Part shown: positions 51,579 to 59,395 of the stretch, piece by piece
Layout of the letters: each line of letters starts with the position of its first letter
Numbering within the stretch: the first letter of the stretch is position 1
Source of the DNA: Actinokineospora xionganensis
Lineage (GTDB): Bacteria > Actinomycetota > Actinomycetes > Mycobacteriales > Pseudonocardiaceae
Assembly (NCBI RefSeq): GCF_014323725.1
Contig: NZ_JABVED010000006.1
Location: 124,001 to 188,000 of the forward strand
Direction: 5' to 3'
Length of the DNA stretch: 64,000 bases
Position numbers and translations under genes: made by a program
Notes under the pieces: generated by a model
What the model saw: only the letters and a program-made list of their open reading frames with translations
The model's database searches: none
Told to the model about the DNA's origin: nothing

Positions 51579-52099
51579 TACTTGTCCCCCCGGTTGAACG
51601 GATCGCCCTGGTCGTAGTCGTGTTCGTCCTCGTCGGTCGCGCGGGCAGGCCGGGGCTGCTGAACCGGCGTGGGTCGAAGCGGTTCGGCGGCCTCTTCCTC
51701 ATTGAACTGCCGCAACACCGGCGGCGCGGGCGGCGGCTCGTCCGGCACCTCCACGGGCGGCACCTGCTCATGCAGAAACCGCATGGCGTCACTGTTGTCG
51801 CCGATGATCGGCGCCATGATCTCGGTGATCCGCTGCGTGGCCTGCGCCTGCGCCCGCCGCGCGGTAGCCATGACCATCGCCGCGAGCCGCGCCCGCGGCA
51901 TCCCCTCGGCCTCCGCGCCGAACGACAGGTCCACCAAGGCTCCCGCCGCACTGACGGTCATCGTCACCGCACCGTCCTGGCTGGTCGCCGACCCAGTCAG
52001 GTTCCTGATCTGTGCCTTCGCCTCTTCCGCTTTTTCAAGCAGCGCCGCCACGCGCTTCTCGTAGTCAGACAGGACGCGGTTGGGATCGGTGTTGGTCAT
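51578..52099 (-). CDS. YbaB/EbfC-family protein
   Basis: 173 residues from ATG 52099 with GGAG upstream. Residues 10-110 have the YbaB pattern: a long helix, then SATSQDGAVTMTVSAAGALVDLSF and an RLAAMVMATARRAQAQA helix. The C-terminal 55 residues are Pro/Glu-rich. YbaB proteins bind DNA in enterics. In actinobacteria, variants like this recur inside ESX-type gene clusters and may be chaperones or substrates instead. Confidence 0.85.
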   Translation of the reverse strand: MTNTDPNRVLSDYEKRVAALLEKAEEAKAQIRNLTGSATSQDGAVTMTVSAAGALVDLSFGAEAEGMPRARLAAMVMATARRAQAQATQRITEIMAPIIGDNSDAMRFLHEQVPPVEVPDEPPPAPPVLRQFNEEEAAEPLRPTPVQQPRPARATDEDEHDYDQGDPFNRGDK

Positions 52100-52118
52100 G
52101 GCTGCTCCAGGTCGGCCC

Positions 52119-52325
52119 TCAGGTGAGGGAGTTGACCAGTTCGTCGAGTTGTCGGGTGATGGCGGCATCGGTGTCAGGTGCGAGCGTGACCCACGCCTGA
52201 CCGCCATTCGCTGTTGTGAAACGGATCTGGGTCTTCGCCTTCCAGCGCGCGTGCATGCGCCCGCCCGTGCGGCGCCACCGTCGAGGGTGCGGGGCAAGGC
52301 AATGAAGGCACCGGTTCCGTGCTGA
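52119..52325 (-). pseudogene. Remnant of a second EspG-like gene
   Basis: The minus strand encodes GTGAFIALPRTLDGGAARAG (about 52318-52262), similar to GTGASITLPAHTLDACAARAG of the intact EspG gene at 54.2 kb. In another frame it then gives GGQAWVTLAPDTDAA and RQLDELVNSLT, like that protein's last 30 residues. About 55 residues between the two blocks are missing and the N-terminal two-thirds are gone. It occupies the place between DUF3558 and YbaB genes where a chaperone would be expected. Confidence 0.8.
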
Positions 52326-52333
52326 CGTGGACA

Positions 52334-52882
52334 CTAACCGGCCCGAAGTCGGCGCACCATGATCTCCCCCAGCGTAATGGCCTTTCCACACCAGTCCACG
52401 TTTCGCGCTAAGCCCTTGTACACGAGGTAGATCCCTTGCTGCGGCCCGGTTTCTACAGCGATTTCGCAATGTTGGCGAGATGCTTCTTGCTGACGCACCC
52501 CGGCCGACAGCCCCTCGATGATCCGAGGTTCCCAGGTCAGCCCCTCTGAGGCTTCGAGCGGGGAAACGTCCAGCGGGTTTTTAGTGGGGCGCAAGTCAAT
52601 CATTAACTCAATGTCTCCGCCGCTCCACGAGCAAATGCTGCCGTAGTCACTCGTGTCCCGGTCGGGTTCCCCCTGGAGGCCGAACGCTGCGCGCTCGTCC
52701 GGACCGAGCAGGTCGCAGGGTCGATCCAGGTAACGCCGGATATCGGCGGCGATCGGCGCACTTGACGCGCTCGTCGGACTTTGGGTGGAAGTCGTAGTCG
52801 GCGTGGTGGCTGATTGCGGTACGTCGCAACCGGCGCTTAGCACGGCCCACGCCCCGATCATCGTCAGAAGTCGGCGATTCAC
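52334..52882 (-). CDS. DUF3558-like lipoprotein
   Basis: 182 residues from a GTG overlapping the upstream stop. Lipobox LSAGC (Cys near 19) is followed by a Thr/Ser linker and the DUF3558 pattern PCDLLGPDERAAFGL, YGSICSWSG and a C-terminal HCEIAV. DUF3558 lipoproteins are common in Pseudonocardiales and are often next to ESX-type genes. The function is unknown. A second member lies at 56.3-56.8 kb. Confidence 0.85.
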   Translation of the reverse strand: MNRRLLTMIGAWAVLSAGCDVPQSATTPTTTSTQSPTSASSAPIAADIRRYLDRPCDLLGPDERAAFGLQGEPDRDTSDYGSICSWSGGDIELMIDLRPTKNPLDVSPLEASEGLTWEPRIIEGLSAGVRQQEASRQHCEIAVETGPQQGIYLVYKGLARNVDWCGKAITLGEIMVRRLRAG

Positions 52883-53847
52883 CCCGCACCTCCGAGACGC
52901 TCGGCGATAACGCCGGATGGCTCGTGTTCTTCGGTCATCTTCTTACGTTCCTCGGCTACCTTCGGACCGAACGACGCGGGTGGCTGGTAGTGGCTGGAGA
53001 ACTTGTCGTAGCTGAAGTCGGGGCTGTCGATGTCGGCGCAGGGATCCAGCGGTTCCAGCAGTGGCAGTTTGTCGCGGCTCAACTCGACTTCTTGGTTGTT
53101 GATCCAGTCGCGGATCGCCCACAGGCCGTCTTCCCAGGACCGTCGAAGCCGGTCGCGAGCGCGTTGGTAGTTGTCGATCACCTGGCCCGCTTCGGAACCT
53201 TCGAGGGCAATCTCGGCCCCTTTCGAGGTCATCGACACGAATGCGTCGATTCCTGCCCTTGCCAAGTCCTTGATGTTGCCGGTGAACAAGTTGATTCCGG
53301 CCTTGACTGCCTCCGTGCCCATGCCGAGGGCCGCTTTGGCGTCGCGAGTGGTTTGCTGCTCCATCTCCAGTTCGCATGCGGCGATGGCAGCTTCGGCAAG
53401 ATCGTAGTAGCTGTTGCGCATGTCGACGGTGAGTTGGCAAGTCATACCCATTGCCTTGACGGCGAGCAGGAGCCTGTCCTCCTGTTGGTCCATGAATGTC
53501 TGGATGAACGACATCTGTTTGGCGAACTCCGTGGCCGCCGACCCGTGCCAGGTCGCCAGCCGTGACCCGGCTACCTCGAGCTCGGCGAGCGCCTCACTGT
53601 CCTCCCCCGTTGCCCGGGCCGCTCGTTGGAGTCTTAAGTACTCGTCGGTGATCTTTTGAGGATCCAGGGCCATGAAGAGTTCAGCGTCGAAGATCACCCC
53701 GTCGGTGACGACGTTGCGAGGGTTTCCATCGCGGCCCATGCCCCCGTGATTGGGCACCCATCCGCCGGCCTTTGTGAGCATTTCAATGAACTTGCCGCCA
53801 AGTTGAAGGGCGATGTCGCGCAGGTCACTATCAGTGCGCCAAGGCAT
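52879..53847 (-). CDS. Large helical protein with WHG motif, ESX-type substrate candidate
   Basis: 322 residues. The centre (about 60-125) has RLATWHGSAATEFAKQMSFIQTFMDQQ, a WXG-type hairpin in which TWHGSAA is the turn. The remainder is helical and charged, with a Pro-rich C-terminus (SHYQPPASFGPKVAEERKK). No signal peptide. It follows a 98-residue partner gene by nine bases, repeating the small-plus-large pair layout of the EspC-like/LXG-like pair downstream. Confidence 0.7.
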   Translation of the reverse strand: MPWRTDSDLRDIALQLGGKFIEMLTKAGGWVPNHGGMGRDGNPRNVVTDGVIFDAELFMALDPQKITDEYLRLQRAARATGEDSEALAELEVAGSRLATWHGSAATEFAKQMSFIQTFMDQQEDRLLLAVKAMGMTCQLTVDMRNSYYDLAEAAIAACELEMEQQTTRDAKAALGMGTEAVKAGINLFTGNIKDLARAGIDAFVSMTSKGAEIALEGSEAGQVIDNYQRARDRLRRSWEDGLWAIRDWINNQEVELSRDKLPLLEPLDPCADIDSPDFSYDKFSSHYQPPASFGPKVAEERKKMTEEHEPSGVIAERLGGAG

Positions 53848-53856
53848 GTGTTCACC

Positions 53857-54153
53857 TCACCCCTGGCCATCTGCGCGGCGATAAAGCGCGATGATGTCGC
53901 GCAGTGCCTGGGCGGTCTCGTCAATCCGGTCGCAGCCGCGGCTCTGCCGGTGCCCGATCGAGTCGGTGAAGTTGGCGTAAGCGCCCTCCATGTCGTACAC
54001 GGCTTGAAGTCGGCCGGGCCCTTCCAAGCCTTCGTGGGCGGTGATGATCTCGACTGGCGCGCGTAGCGCGGAAGCGGCATTCGGCAGGAATTTGTTGGCG
54101 ATCTCATCGAGTGCGTTCAGCTCTACCGCGAACGCGGCCCTGTCATCTGGCAT
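53857..54153 (-). CDS. Small WXG100-like helical protein
   Basis: 98 residues, helical, no Cys cluster apart from one, starting with DRAAFAVELNALDEIANKF and ending IDETAQALRDIIALYRRADGQG. The length and the central turn (EGPGRLQAVYDMEGAYANF) fit the WXG100/ESAT-6-like or EspC-like hairpin, although no canonical WXG is present. It precedes the large WHG protein by nine bases, consistent with a heterodimer partner. Confidence 0.6.
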   Translation of the reverse strand: MPDDRAAFAVELNALDEIANKFLPNAASALRAPVEIITAHEGLEGPGRLQAVYDMEGAYANFTDSIGHRQSRGCDRIDETAQALRDIIALYRRADGQG

Positions 54154-54184
54154 GGTCCACTTACCTTCCCCCTACTGCCTGAAA

Positions 54185-54964
54185 TCAGATGCGGGCCACC
54201 GAGGTCATGAGTTCGTCAAGTTGTCGGGCGAGGGCGGCGTCGGTGCCAGGCGCGAGAGTGACCCATGCCTGGCCGCCGCTGGGACGCCTGCTGAACAGAT
54301 AACGGCCCTGCGGACTGTCGTAGACGCTCACCACATGTCCCGCGCGGACGCGGGATTCGCCTCGTGGTGTGTGGGCGACCCCGAAGTGACCGAACCGGAT
54401 GACGTTGCCGACCACTTCGACGATCTTGCGCGCCTCCTCCTTGCCGAGCCCTTCACCAACCAACGCCGCACGCAGCGCGTCACGGTTGACGCCCGCGCGA
54501 GCGGCGCAGGCATCGAGGGTATGCGCGGGCAACGTGATGGAGGCGCCGGTTCCGGGACTGTGGCGGGGGAGCAAGCCCACCGCCGCCCGCGACAACCCAG
54601 CCGCCGAGATCTCCGTCAAGGTGAGCGTTCCGGGTTCGAGCACCCCGACCGCGGCGGTCGTCCCGGCCGTGGCGACCAAGGCGGACGTGCGAGGCCCTTC
54701 TGCGGAGAGGTGCAGCCGTGCGTCGATCTCCCACTCCGGTCGGGCCAACACCGACATCGTGGTCTCGATGTCCCGATGGAAGGCACCCGGTGCGCCCAAC
54801 CCCTTGGCCGCCAGGGACTTCCACGCCTCAGCGCGGAGCTGCGCGCGCTCGTCGAAGGTGTAGCCGTTGGACTGTATTTCCAGGATCGGCCTGCGGGAGC
54901 CGAGTTGGTAGTGCTCCCAGAGGAAGTCGTACTCCGCCCAGGACAGCGTGATGGATCTGTTCAC
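54185..54964 (-). CDS. EspG-family ESX secretion chaperone
   Basis: 259 residues from a GTG overlapping the PPE-like stop (GTGA). It matches the EspG pattern: SWAEYDFLWEHYQLGSRRP at the start, alternating beta strands and helices, and a C-terminal FSRRPSGGQAWVTLAPGTDAALARQLDEL. EspG proteins bind the tip of PE-PPE dimers and deliver them to the type VII secretion ATPase. Its place directly after the PPE-like gene supports that pairing. Confidence 0.85.
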   Translation of the reverse strand: MNRSITLSWAEYDFLWEHYQLGSRRPILEIQSNGYTFDERAQLRAEAWKSLAAKGLGAPGAFHRDIETTMSVLARPEWEIDARLHLSAEGPRTSALVATAGTTAAVGVLEPGTLTLTEISAAGLSRAAVGLLPRHSPGTGASITLPAHTLDACAARAGVNRDALRAALVGEGLGKEEARKIVEVVGNVIRFGHFGVAHTPRGESRVRAGHVVSVYDSPQGRYLFSRRPSGGQAWVTLAPGTDAALARQLDELMTSVARI

Positions 54965-56253
54965 TCGCCGATCACCGGCGGTGCCGTGATGGTGCCGTCT
55001 TCCCAGAAGTCGTCATTGGTGCCGTGCAGGTAGTCGGCGGCGAAGTGCTCGCCGTCTTCTTCGCCTTGGCCCTTCCCGCCCGCACCCATTCCACCACCCA
55101 TGGGTGCGTTGGGCCTGCCGCCCGCCGCACCCGAACCGCGTGCGGACTGGTGGGCATCGGCGGCTCCCAGGGCCCCGGTGCCCGCCATCGGACCGCGCCC
55201 GCCGACTCGACCGTCGCCACCCTGGCCGCCGCCTGCACCGCCGCCGACACCGCCCGCGCGTCCCGGTCCACCGGCCCCGGCCTGCCCTCGACCGCCGCCA
55301 GTGGTGGCGGGTCCGCCAGTGCCGGGCCTACCGGTCGTGGGCTCACGCCCAGGACCGCCGCCGAGGTGACCGGGCGGGTACATGCCGATGTGTGGCTTCG
55401 GAGCGACAGACTGCCCACCACCGGTCGCGGGAGGGTTGACCCCAGTGCCCTGCGGGTTCTGGACGGTCGGAGTCGCGCTGCTGCTGGTTGTCTGCTGAGC
55501 ACCTTGGAGGGACGCGTCGGTCGACCCCGTCGGCCGCGTCGCGTCCTGGGTGCTCGGGTGGATGTTGGCGGGGTTCGAGCGCTCGCGGGAGTCGGTCCCT
55601 GAGGGCCGCACAACGGTTTCGCTCTCCCGCGTGTCGATCTGGCCCGGGTTCGTCGACGGCGGCGCGACGGCCACCGTCACCGAGGGCGGCGGCACGAACT
55701 GCCCCACACTGGACTGGGCGTTCACCGCGTCGGAGTTGTAGCCACTCATCACGCGCACGGCTTCCTGCTTCGCCTGCTGCGCTTGGGCTTCCTGCTTGTC
55801 TTGGTCGGTCTGACCACCGAAGAGGTGGGTGAATCCGGCCGGAATGCCCCCGAAGTCCGAGTTCGCCGTCGAATTGACCTCGACCGGTTCCGGCATCCGG
55901 TTCCGGGCGGAACTGTAGGAGGAGCTGAACTGGTCGACACTGGTCCCACTGGCCTGACCCGCTTCGCCCGCATCGACCGTCCACTGCGACAACGGCGTGA
56001 TGCCTGCGGTCATCGACTCGGAAGCCGAGCCTTCCCAGGCCACGCCAGCCCTGGTCAGGGCGGCATCAGTTTGGATCCTGGCTGCGGACATCAGTGAGGT
56101 GAACCGGTTCCAGCGGTCCGTGGCCGCTCCCACATTGGCCACGCCGGCACCGTCCTCGCCACCGACCCAGGTGGCGGACTCGCCGTTGATCATCTTGTGG
56201 AGATCCTTGTGCGACCAGGCATCCCAGTTGTAGCCACGATCGAAAATCGCCAT
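54961..56253 (-). CDS. PPE-like protein with Gly/Pro-rich C-terminal region
   Basis: 430 residues. The N-terminal 170 residues are a helical PPE/WXG-type domain (AATDRWNRFTSLMSAARIQTD, VAWEGSASESMTAGITPLSQW). The middle is Ser/Thr/Pro-rich, and residues 290-400 are Gly-rich (GGGRGQAGAGGPGRAGGVGG), as in long actinobacterial PPE-like proteins. The tail is acidic with DDFWEDGTI. It is flanked by a DUF3558 lipoprotein, a PE-like protein and EspG, so it is a likely ESX substrate. Confidence 0.8.
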   Translation of the reverse strand: MAIFDRGYNWDAWSHKDLHKMINGESATWVGGEDGAGVANVGAATDRWNRFTSLMSAARIQTDAALTRAGVAWEGSASESMTAGITPLSQWTVDAGEAGQASGTSVDQFSSSYSSARNRMPEPVEVNSTANSDFGGIPAGFTHLFGGQTDQDKQEAQAQQAKQEAVRVMSGYNSDAVNAQSSVGQFVPPPSVTVAVAPPSTNPGQIDTRESETVVRPSGTDSRERSNPANIHPSTQDATRPTGSTDASLQGAQQTTSSSATPTVQNPQGTGVNPPATGGGQSVAPKPHIGMYPPGHLGGGPGREPTTGRPGTGGPATTGGGRGQAGAGGPGRAGGVGGGAGGGQGGDGRVGGRGPMAGTGALGAADAHQSARGSGAAGGRPNAPMGGGMGAGGKGQGEEDGEHFAADYLHGTNDDFWEDGTITAPPVIGE

Positions 56254-56846
56254 CAGTTGCCCCCCAGCAACGTCTTCATCGCCGACTCAGCAATTTCCCG
56301 AGCGATCTCACACTTCCTGGGCAGAGCCTCCCTGGACGAGACGATCACTAGGATGTCCAACGTCTGCCCATCGGCGACGTCAACGGCGACGGAACAAGCG
56401 CTCTTGGGCGAACTCTGTGTGAAGTGGATTGCGGGAAATCCGAGGATCGCTTCGGTTCCCTCGATGTGAATCGATCGCTTGCCCTCGTCCCAGACCTCGA
56501 TGCCCTCCTTGGAGTTCAGGGTCAGATCGAAGGTAGCGAGACCGCCGCTGTTGTAGCCGCACAGCGGCTCTTTCGATGCGGGGTTCACGCCCGGCTTGCC
56601 AGGCTTCTCGAGTTCGAACTTCGCCCAGTCTGCTTGCGGGATCAAGCTGCATGGGTCCTGGCCGTTGAGCTTGATCTCGCGAGGCCGCTCGGACGTTGGC
56701 TTTCCCGACGGCTCGGTGGTCGCCGTGCTAGATGAGTTCGCGTTCGTCGGCCGTGGATCTCCCGGGGACGCCTCGCTGCACCCAGCGAGCGTCGATCCGG
56801 TAATCAGGATGGCGCCAAGGAGACTGCCTTTTCGTGCCAGCGTCAC
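56253..56846 (-). CDS. DUF3558-like lipoprotein (second copy)
   Basis: 197 residues from a GTG overlapping the upstream stop. Lipobox STLAGC (Cys near 23), a Thr/Ser/Pro linker, then DPCSLIPQADWAKFEL, EPLCGYNSGG and ACSVAVDVADGQTLDIL. It is of the same family as the 52.3-52.9 kb gene but only distantly similar by eye. Its position between PE-like and PPE-like genes is notable, because a surface lipoprotein would otherwise be unconnected to cytosolic chaperones. Confidence 0.85.
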   Translation of the reverse strand: MTLARKGSLLGAILITGSTLAGCSEASPGDPRPTNANSSSTATTEPSGKPTSERPREIKLNGQDPCSLIPQADWAKFELEKPGKPGVNPASKEPLCGYNSGGLATFDLTLNSKEGIEVWDEGKRSIHIEGTEAILGFPAIHFTQSSPKSACSVAVDVADGQTLDILVIVSSREALPRKCEIAREIAESAMKTLLGGN

Positions 56847-57220
56847 TGAAGTCCTCGCAAGAAGGTGTCTGTGTTGGTTTCTTCCACGAGGCCGTACGCC
56901 CTAGCGGTCTCGTCCAAGGCGTCGATGACGGCGCTCAACTCCATGACATACCCGTCGGCAGCCTCGATCGCCGAGCCCGCGTTCTGGCTGAAGGCCTCCG
57001 CGCTGTCCCTGCTGACAGGGTCCGCGCCCGGCGGCCGAACACGCATGAGTTCGCTCTCATATCGGAGAAAGTCTCGAACCTCGTCGCGGATCTCCGTGAG
57101 ATCGTTGCGGAGGGCGAGGATGTTCTCGGGTTTGACCACCATGGTGGCCATGCCGAGGCCGGAGCCGATGGCTCCACCTGCTTGCGCGGCTCCCCCGCCA
57201 CCGTCGTGCAGGTACGGCAT
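56843..57220 (-). CDS. PE-like protein
   Basis: 125 residues from ATG 57220. After a Gly/Ala-rich start it has two long helices: MVVKPENILALRNDLTEIRD and FSQNAGSAIEAADGYVMELS, then DALDETARAYGLVEE. The latter is close to the YxxxD/E-type secretion signal region of PE proteins. It is the expected dimer partner of the PPE-like protein encoded downstream. The upstream gap to the next gene (57221-57327) may contain its promoter. Confidence 0.75.
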   Translation of the reverse strand: MPYLHDGGGGAAQAGGAIGSGLGMATMVVKPENILALRNDLTEIRDEVRDFLRYESELMRVRPPGADPVSRDSAEAFSQNAGSAIEAADGYVMELSAVIDALDETARAYGLVEETNTDTFLRGLQ

Positions 57221-57327
57221 GACTCCCCATTTCCCCTCGGTCTTCGTCTCCCGCCAGGGAGGATATCGGAGGGGGATGACGGTTCGTGGTGGCTTCGGTG
57301 AGAAGAGTGACCGGCCACTCGATCGGA

Positions 57328-57813
57328 TTAAGCCAGGCCAGAGAATGCTTGCTGGATCTCGGCGAGGGTGTCGGCGAGGAGCGGAACGCGTTCGTTGAAG
57401 AACAGGACGCGGATTCCGGTGTCTCGGGGCAGTTCGAGTGCGAGTTCCATCGGGCCTCGGTAGGGCGGCGCGTCGGCGGGTCGGTTCGTCCACGGCGGTT
57501 GGTGGGGCATGGTGTGCGGTCGCAGGGTGAGTAGACGTTTGCCGTGTGCGGGGTGGAGTGCGGGGACCGCACAGGCGTCGCGGGTTTCGAGGGTGTCGGC
57601 GAGCATGTCGATGCCGGAGCGGTCGAGTCGCACGGCGTAGGTGCTGACCGCGCCGGGGTAGACGGCGATGTGGGTGCGGTCGGGCAGCAGGTCGAAGATC
57701 GTGGTGCACCACTGGAGGTCGTGGGTGTTCGCCTTGATCGTCCACCGGCACGCGAACCGTGGCACCCCTTCCGTCCAACCGAACACGGCGTGCAGTGCGG
57801 CGCTATCGATCAC
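57328..57813 (-). CDS. Hypothetical protein of a two-gene unit
   Basis: 161 residues from GTG 57813, which overlaps the upstream stop (GTGA) and has AAGGA six bases before it. An ATG 27 bases upstream is the longer alternative. The sequence is mixed alpha/beta with no motif I recognise (CRWTIKANTHDLQWCTTIFD, GIRVLFFNERVPLLADTLAEIQ). Together with the preceding 95-residue protein it forms a coupled unit at the head of the ESX-type cluster, and may be its first genes. Confidence 0.65.
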   Translation of the reverse strand: MIDSAALHAVFGWTEGVPRFACRWTIKANTHDLQWCTTIFDLLPDRTHIAVYPGAVSTYAVRLDRSGIDMLADTLETRDACAVPALHPAHGKRLLTLRPHTMPHQPPWTNRPADAPPYRGPMELALELPRDTGIRVLFFNERVPLLADTLAEIQQAFSGLA

Positions 57814-58097
57814 CGTGATTCCTTGCCCGACGGAAGCCACACCAGACGGGCGGACACATCGTGCGGTTGGGCGAGCAGCCGGCAGGCCCGTTCGGGCGAG
57901 CGAACACCTATCCGCAGATCACCGTCGACCCCGACGATCTCCGCTTGCCCGTCCCACGCCAGCCCCCACGCGGCGATCCGAGCGTCAAGCCGTTCGCCGA
58001 AGACTTGAACGACGGCGAACGTCCGGGGTGCCGACTCGGCCACCATGTCGTCAATCACGCGCGTGAACGCCAACTCATCCCACGCCGACACGACCAC
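57810..58097 (-). CDS. Small hypothetical protein, first gene of the minus-strand cluster
   Basis: 95 residues from GTG with GGAGG five bases upstream. The sequence is alpha/beta (SAWDELAFTRVIDDMVAES, FAVVQVFGERLDARIAAWGL), with no recognised domain. It is divergent from the DUF5753-type regulator across 114 bases and is coupled to the next gene. Confidence 0.65.
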   Translation of the reverse strand: MVVSAWDELAFTRVIDDMVAESAPRTFAVVQVFGERLDARIAAWGLAWDGQAEIVGVDGDLRIGVRSPERACRLLAQPHDVSARLVWLPSGKESR

Positions 58098-58211
58098 GTC
58101 CGCCTCCTACACCCCGTACTGAAACCAACACGCACTGTGCTGATACGCTCTCGCGAAAGCTTCAGACATAAAAGCGGGAATCCCATTTTTCACCCGTTCG
58201 GAGGTGGGCGC

Positions 58212-59096
58212 GTGGGCCAGGATGCTGGGGTCGCCGTGACGGCGACGGTGCGTCGGTGGCAGCTGACCGAGACCTTGCGGGGTCTGCGTGAGCAGAGCGG
58301 CATGACGATCGATCAAGTGGTCGAGAAGCTGTCCGAACAAGGCGGAAAGTGGTCTCGGTCGAAGCTCAGCCGCATCGAGAACCGCGAGCAGGGAGTGAAA
58401 TCCTTCGACGTGGAGCGCCTGCTCGACGCCTACGGCGTCGACGACGACGACGTGCGGGAGTGGGTCCTGAGCCTTGCCGAACGCGCGGGCGAACGTGGCT
58501 ACTGGCTGGCCATCCGCAAGGACTTGCCCGAGGACTTCCATGAGCTGCTGAACGTTGAGGCCGCTCTGCTCGCCCGCAGGCAACTGGAGACGATGATCGT
58601 TCCCGGCCTGCTCCAAACACCGGACTACACGCGCGCGCTGATCAACGGCGCGAATCCGGGTATGGCTCATGAGGTGGTAGAACGGCGAGTCCTGGCTCGG
58701 GCCGCCCGGCAGCGTGTGCTCACCCGTCCAAGCCCAGTGCGGTATCACGTGATCCTCGATGAAACGGTGCTCGAACGTCCTATCGGGACAAGCCCGACCA
58801 TGGTCGGGCAACTCAGTCGACTGACCGATGCGGCGACCCAGGAACACATCACCATCCAGGTACTTCCGAAGTCTGCTGGAGCCACCCCGGCCGTGAATGG
58901 ATCGTTCTCAATCTTGACGTTGCCGGACCCGATCCCTGATGTGGGATACGCGGAAGGCCCTGGTGGCGCCGTCTACATCGAGGACCGCGCCGAGGTGCGA
59001 ACCTGCATCGAGCGATGGGGCATTCTGACCGAGCGCGCGTTGACGGTGGCTGAGTCATTGGAAGCGATCAAGGCGGCTGGTAAAACATACGAGTGA
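58212..59096 (+). CDS. Helix-turn-helix regulator with DUF5753 (Scr1-type)
   Basis: 294 residues from GTG 58212 with GGAGG eight bases upstream. The XRE-type helix-turn-helix (about 18-75) has LRGLREQSGMTIDQVVEKL and SRSKLSRIENREQG. The DUF5753 domain (about 110-285) has the PGLLQTPDYTRALI and ALLARRQ-type motifs and a central LPKSAGA. Such proteins are very numerous in Pseudonocardiales and Streptomyces and pair with a DUF397 gene, as here 22 bases downstream; some pairs have been described as toxin-antitoxin-like or developmental regulators. Confidence 0.93.
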   Translation: MGQDAGVAVTATVRRWQLTETLRGLREQSGMTIDQVVEKLSEQGGKWSRSKLSRIENREQGVKSFDVERLLDAYGVDDDDVREWVLSLAERAGERGYWLAIRKDLPEDFHELLNVEAALLARRQLETMIVPGLLQTPDYTRALINGANPGMAHEVVERRVLARAARQRVLTRPSPVRYHVILDETVLERPIGTSPTMVGQLSRLTDAATQEHITIQVLPKSAGATPAVNGSFSILTLPDPIPDVGYAEGPGGAVYIEDRAEVRTCIERWGILTERALTVAESLEAIKAAGKTYE

Positions 59097-59118
59097 TCCC
59101 CACCTTGAGGAGCATCCG

Positions 59119-59319
59119 ATGACCCCCCAGGCCTGTGCGACGTGGCGCAAGAGCAGCTTCTCCGGCGACGGCGGCACAGGGGGCGGGGACTGTGTGGAGG
59201 CGGCGTGGCTCGATGGTGGCCGGTTCGGGCTGCGGGACAGCAAGAATCCCGGTGCGGGCACGCTTGTACTGCCCCACACCGGAATGTCCGCCCTGCTGAG
59301 CGAGATCAGGAACAGCTAG
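59119..59319 (+). CDS. DUF397 protein
   Basis: 66 residues. It has the full DUF397 signature: ATWRKSSFSGDG near the start, GGDCVEAA, then GLRDSKNPGAGTLVLP and a C-terminal helix. It is the usual partner of the DUF5753-type regulator directly upstream, and the two are presumably cotranscribed. AAGGAGC-type sequence (TTGAGGAGCATCCG) precedes the ATG. Confidence 0.95.
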   Translation: MTPQACATWRKSSFSGDGGTGGGDCVEAAWLDGGRFGLRDSKNPGAGTLVLPHTGMSALLSEIRNS

Positions 59320-59395
59320 GCGAACATCGGGCCTGCCCGATCGCTCCGGCGAACCTGGCCGGACCGGCCACAGGGCGGGTCACTATCTTTGCCGG

